From Acidobacteriaceae bacterium (GTDB lineage: Bacteria > Acidobacteriota > Terriglobia > Terriglobales > Acidobacteriaceae), in NCBI GenBank assembly GCA_903642235.1, contig CAHJWL010000003.1:186001-250000 (forward strand): a stretch of 64,000 nucleotides of DNA. Reading direction: 5' to 3'. The notes below the pieces were generated by a model that saw only the letters and a program-made list of their open reading frames with translations, searched no databases and had not been told where the DNA came from. Each line of letters begins with the position of its first letter. Within the stretch, counting starts at the first letter, position 1. Both the position numbers and the translations under genes were made by a program. Of the stretch, positions 21,275 through 30,093 are shown piece by piece.

Positions 21275-21311
21275 CAACCCGCGGCTGCAGCTCGCACTAC
21301 ACTCACACAGC

Positions 21312-21989
21312 ATGGCTCTTACGTATACCGCGCTTGTCGGCCTCATCCTGGTCACTGTTCTGCTCCGCCTGCTCGTACCACGATGCAGCCCGCCCCGCCG
21401 CCGCCAGCTCTCTGTGCTTCTGGCTCTCCTTCTTCTTCCCGCGCTTCTCAATACCGTTTCCAGGTGGGAGACAACAAGCCTTCACATCAACGCCTCCCTG
21501 CTCTGGATCCGCTTGTTCGCCTATGAACTCTGTATCGTCTTTTTCACCCTCGTTCGGCCCCGAGTTCTTACCTCTACAATTGCAGTCATCCTGACTCTGC
21601 CTCTTTTCTTCAGCAGCGTCACCGGTCCCGCCGCAACCCTCTTTTCGCGAGCTCAGCCCAAGATCCGCACTATCAGCGATGGCTACTTCCTCGAACTCTT
21701 GCCATGGTCGAGCGGACCGCATCAGAACTCCGGCGCTGACTTCGTTCTCTTCTATCAGCCGTCGCATGTGCCCTTCCTTCGCCGACCGTTCATGGGAACT
21801 CGTCTCTATAACAGCCAGTGCCGTACCGCCGAGACCACGTCCACCCTTGACCCCGCGACGGATCACATCTCTGTTCGTTGTCCGCCGCTCAAGTCCACTG
21901 CAGCCGCTCCGCCCTCCGGAACCGAACTTGACTACCTGATACCCCGCGGTGCTCTTTCCCCAACTCTCGCTCAGAGAGAGCACCGGTGA
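21312..21989 (+). CDS. Membrane protein of unknown function
   Basis: 225 residues. Three hydrophobic segments fill the first half (YTALVGLILVTVLLRLLVP, QLSVLLALLLLPALLN, STIAVILTLPLFFSSVTG), followed by a soluble C-terminal half with two Cys (NSQC and VRC). I do not recognise the family. ATG 21312 lies 8 nt after TACACT, consistent with a leaderless message; the frame is open further back over the smc end, but that part is compositionally a shadow. The C-terminus overlaps the leader of purC. An equally long frame on the opposite strand is rejected because it is hydrophilic and lacks a signal or start context. Confidence 0.6.
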   Translation: MALTYTALVGLILVTVLLRLLVPRCSPPRRRQLSVLLALLLLPALLNTVSRWETTSLHINASLLWIRLFAYELCIVFFTLVRPRVLTSTIAVILTLPLFFSSVTGPAATLFSRAQPKIRTISDGYFLELLPWSSGPHQNSGADFVLFYQPSHVPFLRRPFMGTRLYNSQCRTAETTSTLDPATDHISVRCPPLKSTAAAPPSGTELDYLIPRGALSPTLAQREHR

Positions 21990-22002
21990 TACCGTCATCC
22001 TG

Positions 22003-22935
22003 ATGCCCGACTCCGCTCAGCTTCCACCCGCACTCCTCACGACCGACCTCGGCCGGCACCGGCCGCTCGCCATCGGCAAGGTGCGCGATATCTATGCCGC
22101 CGGCCAGGACACGCTGCTCTTCATCGCGACCGACCGCATCTCCGCCTTCGATTGCATTCTCGGCTCCGGAGTGCCTGACAAAGGCCGCATTCTCACCCAG
22201 CTCTCACTCTTCTGGTTCGACCACCTTGGCAGTCTCGTCCCCAACCACCTGATCTCCGCCAGCACCGCCGATCTACCGCCCGCCTTCACGCCATTTGCAG
22301 ACCAGCTTGACGGTCGCTTCATGCTCGTTCGCAAGGCCAAAATGTTTCCCGTCGAATGCGTCGTCCGCGGCTATCTCTCCGGCTCCGGCTGGAAAGACTA
22401 CCTCGCCACTGGCCAGGTGTGCGGCATCCCCTTGCCCGCCGGCCTTCATGAGTCCGACCAGCTCCCCGAGCCGCTCTTCACGCCCGCCGCCAAGAATCAC
22501 ACCGGCCACGACGAAAACATCTCCTTCGACGAGATGATCGCCCGCATCGGCGCCCCCGCTGCCGAGCTTCTCCGCTCCCTTACCCTCGCCATCTATCGCA
22601 GCGCCACCGCCCACGCCGCCACCCGGGGTCTCCTCCTCGCCGACACCAAATTTGAGTTCGGCACCGTTCCCGGCCCCGACGGTGAACCGGTACTCATCCT
22701 CGCCGATGAAGTCCTCACCCCTGACAGCTCCCGCTACTGGCCCGCCGCCATCTACGCCCCCGGCGGCCCTCAACCCTCGTTCGACAAGCAATATGTTCGC
22801 GACTTTCTCGAGACCCTTCCCTGGAACAAGCAGCCGCCCGCTCCCGCTCTGCCAGCGGACATCATCCGCAACACGCGCGCCCGGTATCTTGAGGCCTTCC
22901 ATCTGCTCACCGGCCGCGTCCTGCCAGGCGCCTGA
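22003..22935 (+). CDS. purC: Phosphoribosylaminoimidazole-succinocarboxamide synthase PurC
   Basis: ATP-dependent joining of CAIR and aspartate in purine synthesis. The motifs GKVRDIY, FIATDRISAFDCIL, VVRGYLSGSGWKDY and DEVLTPDSSRYWP are those of the longer (about 300-residue, yeast ADE1-like) SAICAR synthases, and the 310-residue length agrees. I place the start at ATG 22003 (MPDSAQLPPALL); a GTG at 21949 would add a non-homologous leader overlapping the previous gene. TACCGT lies 7 nt before the ATG. No other purine gene is adjacent. Confidence 0.93.
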   Translation: MPDSAQLPPALLTTDLGRHRPLAIGKVRDIYAAGQDTLLFIATDRISAFDCILGSGVPDKGRILTQLSLFWFDHLGSLVPNHLISASTADLPPAFTPFADQLDGRFMLVRKAKMFPVECVVRGYLSGSGWKDYLATGQVCGIPLPAGLHESDQLPEPLFTPAAKNHTGHDENISFDEMIARIGAPAAELLRSLTLAIYRSATAHAATRGLLLADTKFEFGTVPGPDGEPVLILADEVLTPDSSRYWPAAIYAPGGPQPSFDKQYVRDFLETLPWNKQPPAPALPADIIRNTRARYLEAFHLLTGRVLPGA

Positions 22936-22944
22936 GGGCACATC

Positions 22945-23511
22945 ATGCCTCAATGGAGCCTTCCCTCCGTGCTCTCGCTCTCTGCCTTGACTCCGTTTGA
23001 TTGGCTTATCCTCGCCATCGTTCTCTGGTCCCTTGTCCGCGGGTTCATGTGGGGACTCATCCGCGAGCTCTTCGGCCTCGTCGCCCTCGTGGCTGGCATC
23101 ACAGCGGCGGCCTGGAAGTACACGGCCGTTGCTCTCTGGCTCAGCCGCTGGCTGCCCCAGCCGGCCGCAGCCAGCATCGCGGCCTTCCTGCTGTTGACGC
23201 TTGTGGTGACATCCGGTGTCGTCCTTATCGGCCGCCTGGTACGCTCGGCGGCAAGTCTGGTGGGGCTCGGCTTGCTCGATCGTCTCGGCGGAGCTCTCTT
23301 CGGACTCGCCCGCGCCAGCCTGGTCGGAGCCGCTATCCTCATGGCCTGCCTCACCTACCTGCCGCCGCAGCCATGGGTGCAGGACTCCCGCCTGGCACCA
23401 TGGCTGCTGCAGCTCGGTCACACCGCCGCTCTTCTGGCGCCGGCAGACCTCCAGACGCGGATCGCCGCCGCCCTTAACTCCCTCCGGGCCGCCGGTCCGG
23501 GCCGCACGTAA
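22945..23511 (+). CDS. CvpA-family membrane protein
   Basis: 188 residues with four hydrophobic segments. The first half shows the CvpA pattern: TPFDWLILAIVLWSLVRGFMWGLIRELFGLVALVAG. A second conserved portion is LLDRLGGALFGLARASLVGAAIL. CvpA was first linked to colicin V production and is more generally an envelope protein of unclear mechanism. It is often near purine genes (purF in E. coli), and here it follows purC by 9 nt with GAGGG as ribosome binding site, so the two are likely co-transcribed. Confidence 0.85.
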   Translation: MPQWSLPSVLSLSALTPFDWLILAIVLWSLVRGFMWGLIRELFGLVALVAGITAAAWKYTAVALWLSRWLPQPAAASIAAFLLLTLVVTSGVVLIGRLVRSAASLVGLGLLDRLGGALFGLARASLVGAAILMACLTYLPPQPWVQDSRLAPWLLQLGHTAALLAPADLQTRIAAALNSLRAAGPGRT

Positions 23512-23604
23512 CACACAGATTCGGGCTGGATCAAACCCCGGGGATGGTGGACAATGTTGGCTGTGCCTCCCGGGAGCGGGAGCAAAGTGAGAGGACACCC
23601 TACC

Positions 23605-23919
23605 GTGAAGCGCGAACTGCAAAGCCTCGTCACCCAGATGCACAGCTCCGGCGTAACCTACACCGATGCTGTGAAGCAGTTCAAAAAGCGCTTCGTCCTC
23701 GAGGTTCTGGCCCAGCACAAGGGCAACCAGTGCAAAGCCGCCGAGGAGCTGGATATGCACCGAAACACCCTCTCTCGCCTGCTCACCGAGCTCGAAATGG
23801 ACTCCGCTCAGATCCGGTCCGGCATCCGCAACGGCATGCGTCGGCCTCCAGTCAGCGAACGGCCGCAGACCCGTGATCGTCTCCAGGCCAAGGTTCAGAG
23901 CATCTCCGGTGCCCGATAG
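23605..23919 (+). CDS. Small Fis-type helix-turn-helix regulator
   Basis: 104 residues. The C-terminal half holds a Fis-type HTH: FVLEVLAQHKGNQCKAAEELDMHRNTLSRLLTEL, like the DNA-binding end of NtrC-family activators. The short N-terminal part (KRELQSLVTQM..TYTDAVKQFKKR) resembles a stand-alone acidobacterial family starting with M/V-KRELE. That homology and AGAGGA 10 nt upstream favour GTG 23605 over ATG 23554 or GTG 23587. The tail is Arg/Pro-rich. Target genes are unknown; the secretin gene downstream is the nearest candidate. Confidence 0.75.
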   Translation: MKRELQSLVTQMHSSGVTYTDAVKQFKKRFVLEVLAQHKGNQCKAAEELDMHRNTLSRLLTELEMDSAQIRSGIRNGMRRPPVSERPQTRDRLQAKVQSISGAR

Positions 23920-24026
23920 CTCCCGGCCTGCGTCCAAGCCTTGTCTGGTCCGGTAAGCCGGAAGATCACGCGTGCAGCTCTTGGTGCGCGATCACTCTCC
24001 CATCTGCCTGGATCGCGAAACTCCGC

Positions 24027-26003
24027 ATGCTTCGTCTCTCATCTACTCTGCGCCACCGCCTCGTCGCTGCTGCTCTTCCGGCGCTCGCCTCCACCTGGCC
24101 CGCTCTGGCGCAGACGGCAGCCGCACCTGGCCTGGCGCCCCCTTCGCCCCGCATCTCAGATCATGTCACCGCGCATAGGGCTGACCTGGCCCGTAACGAG
24201 TACATCGCCGGTGCGAAGCTGCTTGACGCCAATCGCCTGAGAGAGGCTGAGACTGTCTTCCAGCACGCCGAGCAGCTCGATCCCAGCGTGCCCGAGTACA
24301 GGCTCGCCGCCACCCTCGTGCTCGAGCACCGCGTCACCGCTCTGGTCCAGCAGGCCGGCAGCGCCCGTACGCTTGGCCACATCGCCGAGGCCGACTACCT
24401 GCTCTCGGAGGCGCGCACGCTTGATCCCCAGAACGCAATCATCGCGCAGCACGATCAAACCGCCGCCGCACCTGCGGCCTTCCAGTCAGCCTTCGATCAA
24501 GCAGCGGCAAGCCCGGCAGGCTCCGATGGCACCGAAGACCTCGCCGGCGCCATCGTCCCGCGGCCCAACAGCTCTCGTCAGAGCTTTCACCTGCATGGCG
24601 ACCTCCAGAGCGCCGTCACAGAGGTCTTCCGTCGCTTCGGTCTACGTGCCGCCTTTGATGACTCCGTGACCCCAGCCGCTACGCCTCAGGGGATCCGCTT
24701 CGACCTGGACGACACATCTGCGGCTCAGGCCATTCCGCTCATCCTCACCATGGGTCGTCTCTTCGCCGTACCGCTCGATGCTGGCAGCGTCCTCCTCGCG
24801 ACCGATACCGTCGCCAATCGCACGCGCCTCGAGCACCTCTACCAGGAGACCCTCTACACACCCGGTCTCACGCCACAGCAGATGGGCGAGGTCACCAACG
24901 TTATCCGCCAGGTCTTCGATGTCAAGCAGCTCAGCATGCAAAACACCGCAGGCAACATCACGCTCCGTGCCCCGGCCAGCACACTGGACGCCCTGAATCG
25001 TACCCTTGTGGATCTGCTGGACGGCACATCCGAAGTCACCTTTGACCTCCGTGTCTACTCGGTCGACACCACACGCCAGCGCAATCTCGGCCCTTCTATC
25101 CCGCAGCAGTACGGCGTGTACAACGTCGCCAGCGCCGCGCAGTCGATCGTGTCCGCAAACCAGTCCGCCGTCGACCAGGCCATCGCGCAGGGCGCGCTGG
25201 TCATCCCCGCCGGCGCTGACTCGAGCACCCGCCTGATCTACGAGGCAGTCTTTCTCATACAAGCGGGCCTGGCTCAGAGCTCCCTCCTGACAGATACCAT
25301 CGGCTTCTTCGGCAAAGGCCTCGCGCTCAGCGGACTTACAGCCGGACCTGCGACCATCAACTTTGCCCTCAACACCTCCGACACCCGCACGCTGGATAGC
25401 CTGCAGCTTCGCGTGTCCGATCGTCAGCCAGCCATCTTCCGTTCCGGCACCCGCTACCCGATCACCACGTCCACCTACTCCACCGGCCTCTCCGGCACCA
25501 ACTCCGCCGCTCTCGCCGGTGCCACCATCAATGGCGTCAGCGTCTCAAGTCTGCTCAACCAGTACCTCGGCTCCTCCGCCGGCGCCACCATTCCGCAGAT
25601 CCAGTACGAGGACCTCGGCCTTACTCTCAAGGCCACGCCAAACGTACAGACCTCAGGCAACATCACCATGCATCTGGACCTGAAGATCGAGGCTCTCGCA
25701 GGATCGGCTCTGAACAACATCCCGGTTCTCGCCAGCCGCCAGTTCGCCTCGGACGTCACCGTCGCCGAAGGCCAGACCGCGATGATGATGTCGAGTCTCA
25801 GCAAAACCGAGTCAGCCGCCGTCAGCGGCATCCCCGGTCTCTCCGAGCTTCCCGGCTTTCAAACTGCGACCGCGGACAAGCTGCGCGAAGTGGACTCGAG
25901 CGAACTCGTCATGTTAATTACCCCGCATCTCATCCGTCACCGCTCCAACCTCACGGTGGGCCCGCGCATTCCTGTCAGTCCGTCTGTTGACTCGTCAGAG
26001 TAG
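24027..26003 (+). CDS. Secretin-family outer-membrane protein with TPR-like N-terminal region
   Basis: 658 residues with a signal peptide ending near WPALAQ. The N-terminal helical part (about 45-150) has TPR-like repeats (AETVFQHAEQLDPSVPEYRL, EADYLLSEARTLDPQN). Two small ring-building domains follow, and the C-terminal third (about 440-640) is the secretin core, ending with the typical SSELVMLITPHLIR. It would form an outer-membrane channel of a type II/IV-pilus-like system. No other secretion or pilus gene is in the window, so the partner system is unknown. The 3' end overlaps the convergent histidine kinase gene by 29 nt. Confidence 0.82.
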   Translation: MLRLSSTLRHRLVAAALPALASTWPALAQTAAAPGLAPPSPRISDHVTAHRADLARNEYIAGAKLLDANRLREAETVFQHAEQLDPSVPEYRLAATLVLEHRVTALVQQAGSARTLGHIAEADYLLSEARTLDPQNAIIAQHDQTAAAPAAFQSAFDQAAASPAGSDGTEDLAGAIVPRPNSSRQSFHLHGDLQSAVTEVFRRFGLRAAFDDSVTPAATPQGIRFDLDDTSAAQAIPLILTMGRLFAVPLDAGSVLLATDTVANRTRLEHLYQETLYTPGLTPQQMGEVTNVIRQVFDVKQLSMQNTAGNITLRAPASTLDALNRTLVDLLDGTSEVTFDLRVYSVDTTRQRNLGPSIPQQYGVYNVASAAQSIVSANQSAVDQAIAQGALVIPAGADSSTRLIYEAVFLIQAGLAQSSLLTDTIGFFGKGLALSGLTAGPATINFALNTSDTRTLDSLQLRVSDRQPAIFRSGTRYPITTSTYSTGLSGTNSAALAGATINGVSVSSLLNQYLGSSAGATIPQIQYEDLGLTLKATPNVQTSGNITMHLDLKIEALAGSALNNIPVLASRQFASDVTVAEGQTAMMMSSLSKTESAAVSGIPGLSELPGFQTATADKLREVDSSELVMLITPHLIRHRSNLTVGPRIPVSPSVDSSE

Positions 26004-27441
26004 CGCCGCCATCCACCGGCAACCACACAGAAAAGATCGTTCCGTGCCGCTCCCCCGTCTGCGACCGCGTCCGGATCTTCCCTCCATGCTTCTCGACAAT
26101 GCCGCGGCTCACCCACAGACCCAGGCCCGTACCGGTGCTCTCTTTGGTTGTTTGAAACGGCTCAAAGAGCCGACCGGCGATTCGCGGGCTGATGCCTTCA
26201 CCCGTATCCGCAATAGTCAGCCGCACGCCGGCGCGAGGCGCCGCATCTCCGCCAACCAGCTCCTGTTGCGCGTTAACCCGAATCGACAGCCGTCCCCCGC
26301 CGCTCATGGCATCAAGCGCATTGCGTACAAGATTGTTCAGCACCTGGCGCATCTCGCCTTCAAGAGCCCACACCTTTGGTGCCGCTCGTGTTGTCCACGC
26401 CAGGGTTACATTTCGAACCAGCAGACGGCCGGTGTAGAGCGCCATCACGGCCCGCGCCAGCTCCGCCAGGTCGATCGCTGTGGCCTTACTCTGCTGACGG
26501 TGGAACCGCAGCGTCTGCAGCGTAATCTCTGTGACGCGCGCCAGCTCCGTCTGCGCCATCGTCGCGTACTCCTGCACCTCACTCATGCCATCCGCCTGAC
26601 GAATCAGGTAGAGCAGATTCGTGATTGACTCCAGCGGATTATTAATCTCGTGGGCAATCGAGCTTGCCAGCTGACCCACCGCCGCCAGCTTTTCGCTCCG
26701 CCGCAGCGCCTCATCCTGCAGCCGAACCTGCGTCACGTCGCTGTTCACCACAACTCCGCCAATCAGCTCGCCATTCAGCAGAATCGGTGCACCCGTGCTG
26801 CGCAGCCATCGCCCGTCCTCCTCAAGGACGTCATTTGACGACTCACCCCGCAGCGCCAGATCAAGTGTCTTCAGGTTTGCCGGAAAAGGATCGCCCTTCA
26901 TGGCCTTTGCCCGCTGATTCAATCGCACCGGCGATCCATCAAGCGTGGCCACGTAGACGCCATGCGGAATGCTTTCGATCACTGCATCCAGCTCCGCTGT
27001 CCGCTTCGCCGTCTCCGTGTACGCCCGCTCCAGCTCCTGCCGCTCGCGATGCAGATCGGAAACATCCCGAAACGTTACGACGACCCCGGTCACCTCACCC
27101 TCGAGCACCACCGGCTGAGCCGACACCTCCGCCAGGAAAGAGCTGCCGTCCTTGCGGAACATGGTATCCAGCTGTCCGCGAAACGGTTCTTTTCCCCGCA
27201 ATATCGCCGTAATTGAGCACTCTGACGACGGGTACGGTCGCCCGTCCGGGTAATGGTGATGCACCAGATCGTGCATGTTGCAACCGATCATCTCCTCTGC
27301 CAGATACCCGAACGTCCGCATGGCTATGCGATTGACGAAGGTGCAGGTACCGTCCAGGTTCAATCCCCAGATCCCCTCACCCGCGGAGTCCAGCAGAGCC
27401 TGCCATTGCTGTCGCTGCTGCGTGGATTCGACCATTAACAT
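25975..27441 (-). CDS. PAS-domain sensor histidine kinase
   Basis: 488 residues without membrane segments, so probably cytoplasmic. Two PAS domains: one at about 13-135 (ALLDSAGEGIWGLNLDGTCTFVN) and a second at about 150-250 (AVIESIPHGVYVATLDGSPVRLN). Dimerisation/phosphoacceptor helix LASSIAHEINNPLESI with the H-box His, then an HATPase with N-box NLVRNALDAM, G1 DTGEGI and G2 GTGLGLWVSRGIVEKHGG. No response regulator is adjacent, so it is an orphan here. ATG 27441 preferred; the frame is open to 27498. Its 3' end overlaps the secretin gene antisense. Confidence 0.88.
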   Translation of the reverse strand: MLMVESTQQRQQWQALLDSAGEGIWGLNLDGTCTFVNRIAMRTFGYLAEEMIGCNMHDLVHHHYPDGRPYPSSECSITAILRGKEPFRGQLDTMFRKDGSSFLAEVSAQPVVLEGEVTGVVVTFRDVSDLHRERQELERAYTETAKRTAELDAVIESIPHGVYVATLDGSPVRLNQRAKAMKGDPFPANLKTLDLALRGESSNDVLEEDGRWLRSTGAPILLNGELIGGVVVNSDVTQVRLQDEALRRSEKLAAVGQLASSIAHEINNPLESITNLLYLIRQADGMSEVQEYATMAQTELARVTEITLQTLRFHRQQSKATAIDLAELARAVMALYTGRLLVRNVTLAWTTRAAPKVWALEGEMRQVLNNLVRNALDAMSGGGRLSIRVNAQQELVGGDAAPRAGVRLTIADTGEGISPRIAGRLFEPFQTTKESTGTGLGLWVSRGIVEKHGGKIRTRSQTGERHGTIFSVWLPVDGGATLTSQQTD

Positions 27442-27582
27442 GCGTTCTCGTTCTCCCGCAAAGAGTGACCTCGTTATATGGATGCAGAGAGTGGACACAC
27501 TTTTGTGCCAGGCCGAGAACTTCTCTCAAACACACCGCAACATCCGCGCCCGCCGCCTTCAACCAGCGCCTCCCGCCCTCCG

Positions 27583-27611
27583 TTGACCCCACACAAACGG
27601 ACCGCTATACT
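27583..27611 (+). promoter_or_regulatory. Sigma70-type promoter of tRNA-Gly
   Basis: -35 TTGACC (27583-27588), 17-nt spacer and -10 TATACT (27606-27611). Predicted start near 27618, 5 nt before the mature tRNA. One of the clearest vegetative promoters in the window; it may also drive tRNA-Cys. Confidence 0.75.
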
Positions 27612-27622
27612 CTCTAAGACGA

Positions 27623-27697
27623 GCGGGAGTAGCTCAGTGGTAGAGTGCTTCCTTGCCAAGGAAGATGTCGCCGGTTCGACCCCGGTCTCCCGCTCCA
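27623..27697 (+). tRNA. tRNA-Gly (anticodon GCC), CCA encoded
   Basis: 75-nt cloverleaf. Acceptor arms GCGGGAG and CTCCCGC pair over 7 bp. D-loop AGCTCAGTGGTAGAG, anticodon stem-loop CTTCCTTGCCAAGGAAG with GCC in the loop, T-arm CGCCGGTTCGACCCCGGT (TTCGA present), discriminator T and encoded CCA. Confidence 0.96.
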
Positions 27698-27761
27698 GTC
27701 AAGCCCTTGCCCTTCGGGAGTCCTCCCGGACTCATCGCGGCAATCGCGGCACCACCCTCAA

Positions 27762-27836
27762 GGCGCGGTACCCAAGTGGTAAGGGAGAGGTCTGCAAAAC
27801 CTTTATGCGTCGGTTCGATCCCGACCCGCGCCTCCA
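27762..27836 (+). tRNA. tRNA-Cys (anticodon GCA), CCA encoded
   Basis: 75-nt cloverleaf 64 nt after tRNA-Gly. Acceptor arms GGCGCGG/CCGCGCC, anticodon stem-loop AGGTCTGCAAAACCT with GCA in the loop, T-arm CGTCGGTTCGATCCCGACC, discriminator T and encoded CCA. GCA with discriminator T(U73) is the expected cysteine identity. Confidence 0.95.
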
Positions 27837-28054
27837 TCTCCACCTCTGACACACCATCCTGCCTTAGCGCAAGCGGCGCTGCCGGTCAGATCAACAGCCT
27901 CGCCGGAGACCCTCGCGTCGTGCAGCTCGCCCACCGGCTCTGCCTTCCGCTGCATCTCGACACTTCGCTCGACGCCACCTTCATCCCGTCACCCTCCGCT
28001 TCTGCGATTGCCAGCCTCGCAAAATCCGGCTCCCCGCCGAGTAGCCTGAACCGC

Positions 28055-28060
28055 TACAGT
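28055..28060 (+). promoter_or_regulatory. -10-like TACAGT for a leaderless photolyase message
   Basis: TACAGT ends 7 nt before ATG 28068, with no Shine-Dalgarno sequence between. This puts the expected transcription start at the A of the start codon. Confidence 0.4.
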
Positions 28061-28067
28061 GAGCCTC

Positions 28068-29918
28068 ATGCCGCGTTTTGAGAAACAGATCAACCTGCAT
28101 CGCCCCTCCAGAACCGACCTCTCCAACCGGCGTTGGATCTACATCCCCTACGATCGCTTCACCGACCGCACCGGCCCGCTTACCGAACAGCCCGCCGCCG
28201 ACACGGGCATCGTCATCGTTGAGTCCGTCGCCAAGGCGCTCCGCCGGCCCTACCACAAGAAAAAGCTCGTCCTCCTCATCAGCAACATGCGCCACTTCGC
28301 CCTCGAGCAGGCTGCCCGCGGCGTCAGCGTCCTCTATCACTTCACCCCCGGCAGCCACGGCCAGGGCCTGCTTGATCTTCAGCAGCACCACGACGTCCCC
28401 GCACTCGTCACCATGACGCCCGCCGAGCGCGAGCTCCGCCTCGACCTCGCCACCGCCACCGCCGCCGGTCTCAAGCTCGACCACGTCACCGACACCACCT
28501 GGCTCTCGCAAACTGAAGACTTCCTCGACGTATACGGTGAGTTTCGTAACGGTAAAAGTTACGTAATGGATCGCTTCTATCGCAAGATGCGCCAGAAGTC
28601 CGGCATCCTCATGGAACGCGGCAAACCCGTCGGCGGCAAGTTCTCCTTTGACGCTGACAATCGCAACCCCTACAAGAACGAAGTCCCCATCCCCCGCCCA
28701 CCCCTCTTCCCTCCCGATGCCCTCACCGACGAGGTCATCGGCTACGTCGGAGAGCACTACGGCCACCACTTCGGCTCCATCGAGAACTTCAATCTGCCCT
28801 GCGACCAGACCGGCTCCGACGCCCTCTGGAAGTTCGCCTTGCAGGAGCTCCTTCCCTTCTTCGGCCCCTTCGAAGACGCCATGCGCGACGACGAGCAGCA
28901 GCTCTTCCATTCGCAGACCTCGCCGCTCCTGAATCTCGCCCGCATGCTCCCCCTCACCCTCGTCCAGGATGTCGCCGCTGCCGCCGCTGAGGGCACCATC
29001 CCGCTCGCCAGCGCCGAAGGCTTCATCCGTCAGCTCCTCGGCTGGCGCGAGTTCATGCGTCACCTCCACGAGCAGACCGACGGCTATCGCCTCATCGATA
29101 CTCCCCGCGAACAGCGCCCCCGTCCCCAGGAGCTCTCCCCCGATCTCCCGCCAGGCTCGAACGCCGTCGCCAACGCCTATCCCCCACCCCTTGCTACGCT
29201 CCCCACCTCTGCGGTCATCTCGACCGAAGCCCCGCCTTCCACCTCTGCCGTCATCTCGGCCGGAGGCGCAGCGAACCGCAGCCGCAGCGGAGAGACCTCC
29301 GCATTGCCTTACCCCATCGCCGATCCCTCTGCCGACCCCTATGAAGGCGCCACCCCTTCTGCCCTCGGCGCCAATCTTCCCCTGCCCGCCGCCTACTGGG
29401 GGGTTAAATCCGGCCTCCATTGCCTTGATACCTGCGTGCAGCAGGTCGTCGACCACGGCTGGTCCCACCACATCACCCGCCTCATGGTCCTCTCCAACCT
29501 CGCCAATCTCTGCGGCTTTTCACCCCGCGAGCTCACCGACTGGTTCTGGTTCGGCTACGTCGACGCCTATGACTGGGTCGTTGAGCCCAACGTGCTCGGC
29601 ATGGCTACCTACGGCGACGGCGGCCTCACTGCGACAAAACCCTACGTCTCCGGTGCCGCCTACATCAATCGCATGTCCAACTTTTGCGGCCATTGCCGGT
29701 ACGACCCCAAGAAGACTCTCACCGACGACGCGTGCCCCTTCACCGCCCTCTACTGGACCTTTCTCGAACGCAACAAAGAGCGGCTCGGCAGCAACTTTCG
29801 CATGCAGATGCCCTACAACACCCTTCGCAAGAAACCCGAGTCCGAACTGGTCCAACTCCGCGCTCGCGCCAAACAGGCCATCGACCACCTGCAAAGCTTC
29901 CATCGCCCCGTCTACTGA
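28068..29918 (+). CDS. FeS-BCP-type cryptochrome/photolyase (PhrB-like), with insertion
   Basis: 616 residues, related to bacterial (6-4) photolyases/cryptochromes that carry FAD and a [4Fe-4S] cluster. Family segments: WIYIPYDR near the N terminus, KSYVMDRFYRKMR, GGKFSFDADNR, WREFMRHLHE, and GMATYGDGG near the FAD site. Cysteines for the cluster lie in LHCLDTCV, FCGHC and DACPF. About 90 extra residues (about 348-441, nt 29110-29390) interrupt the helical domain after the WREF helix. They are Pro/Ser/Ala-rich and partly encoded by a duplicated repeat. The usual family length is about 510. ATG 28068 lies 7 nt after TACAGT. Confidence 0.87.
   Translation: MPRFEKQINLHRPSRTDLSNRRWIYIPYDRFTDRTGPLTEQPAADTGIVIVESVAKALRRPYHKKKLVLLISNMRHFALEQAARGVSVLYHFTPGSHGQGLLDLQQHHDVPALVTMTPAERELRLDLATATAAGLKLDHVTDTTWLSQTEDFLDVYGEFRNGKSYVMDRFYRKMRQKSGILMERGKPVGGKFSFDADNRNPYKNEVPIPRPPLFPPDALTDEVIGYVGEHYGHHFGSIENFNLPCDQTGSDALWKFALQELLPFFGPFEDAMRDDEQQLFHSQTSPLLNLARMLPLTLVQDVAAAAAEGTIPLASAEGFIRQLLGWREFMRHLHEQTDGYRLIDTPREQRPRPQELSPDLPPGSNAVANAYPPPLATLPTSAVISTEAPPSTSAVISAGGAANRSRSGETSALPYPIADPSADPYEGATPSALGANLPLPAAYWGVKSGLHCLDTCVQQVVDHGWSHHITRLMVLSNLANLCGFSPRELTDWFWFGYVDAYDWVVEPNVLGMATYGDGGLTATKPYVSGAAYINRMSNFCGHCRYDPKKTLTDDACPFTALYWTFLERNKERLGSNFRMQMPYNTLRKKPESELVQLRARAKQAIDHLQSFHRPVY
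29203..29267 (+). repeat. Duplicated 29-nt repeat inside the photolyase gene
   Basis: Two copies, 29203-29231 and 29239-29267, share CCACCTCTGC.GTCATCTCG.CCG.AG.C with about four differences, offset by 36 nt (12 codons), so the frame is kept. The second copy continues into GCGGAGAGACCTCCGCATT (29286-29304), whose GAGAGA complements the TCTC core of the repeat. The layout recalls dispersed hairpin (REP-like) elements of acidobacterial intergenic regions. Confidence 0.6.
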
Positions 29919-30080
29919 CCGCACCGGCAGATGCCATCTGCAGCTCCACCTTACGTCCGGAACCGAACAGTCAAGTGCAATCTCCCCTCCGCTTCCGGTC
30001 GGAGCTCGAGAACAAGCAAAGGAAGAGTCAAACACCGCTGCTGCAAGAGGTCCCCGCTACCCGTTCTGCGCTTTTCGGAA

Positions 30081-30086
30081 TATTCT
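30081..30086 (+). promoter_or_regulatory. -10-like TATTCT for the Cys-rich protein gene
   Basis: TATTCT ends 7 nt before GTG 30094, the same distance seen upstream of several other genes here, and supports this start codon. Confidence 0.4.
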
Positions 30087-30093
30087 TGGGGGT

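Noticed and set aside
21303..21998. 231-codon minus-strand frame opposite the membrane protein at 21312
   Set aside because: Hydrophilic, no recognisable domain; the plus strand encodes clear membrane helices and has a -10-like hexamer at the right distance.
22273..23937. 554-codon minus-strand frame over purC and cvpA
   Set aside because: Gly/Asp/Glu-rich low-information translation opposite two well-recognised genes.
27981..29471. 496-codon minus-strand frame opposite the photolyase
   Set aside because: Gly/Glu/Val-rich mirror of a GC-rich gene whose motifs are clear on the plus strand.
28969..30093. Long upstream part of the frame that ends at 30426
   Set aside because: Inside the photolyase it encodes only Pro/Ser/Thr strings. 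Only the segment after GTG 30094 has a signal peptide and start context, and that part is annotated.
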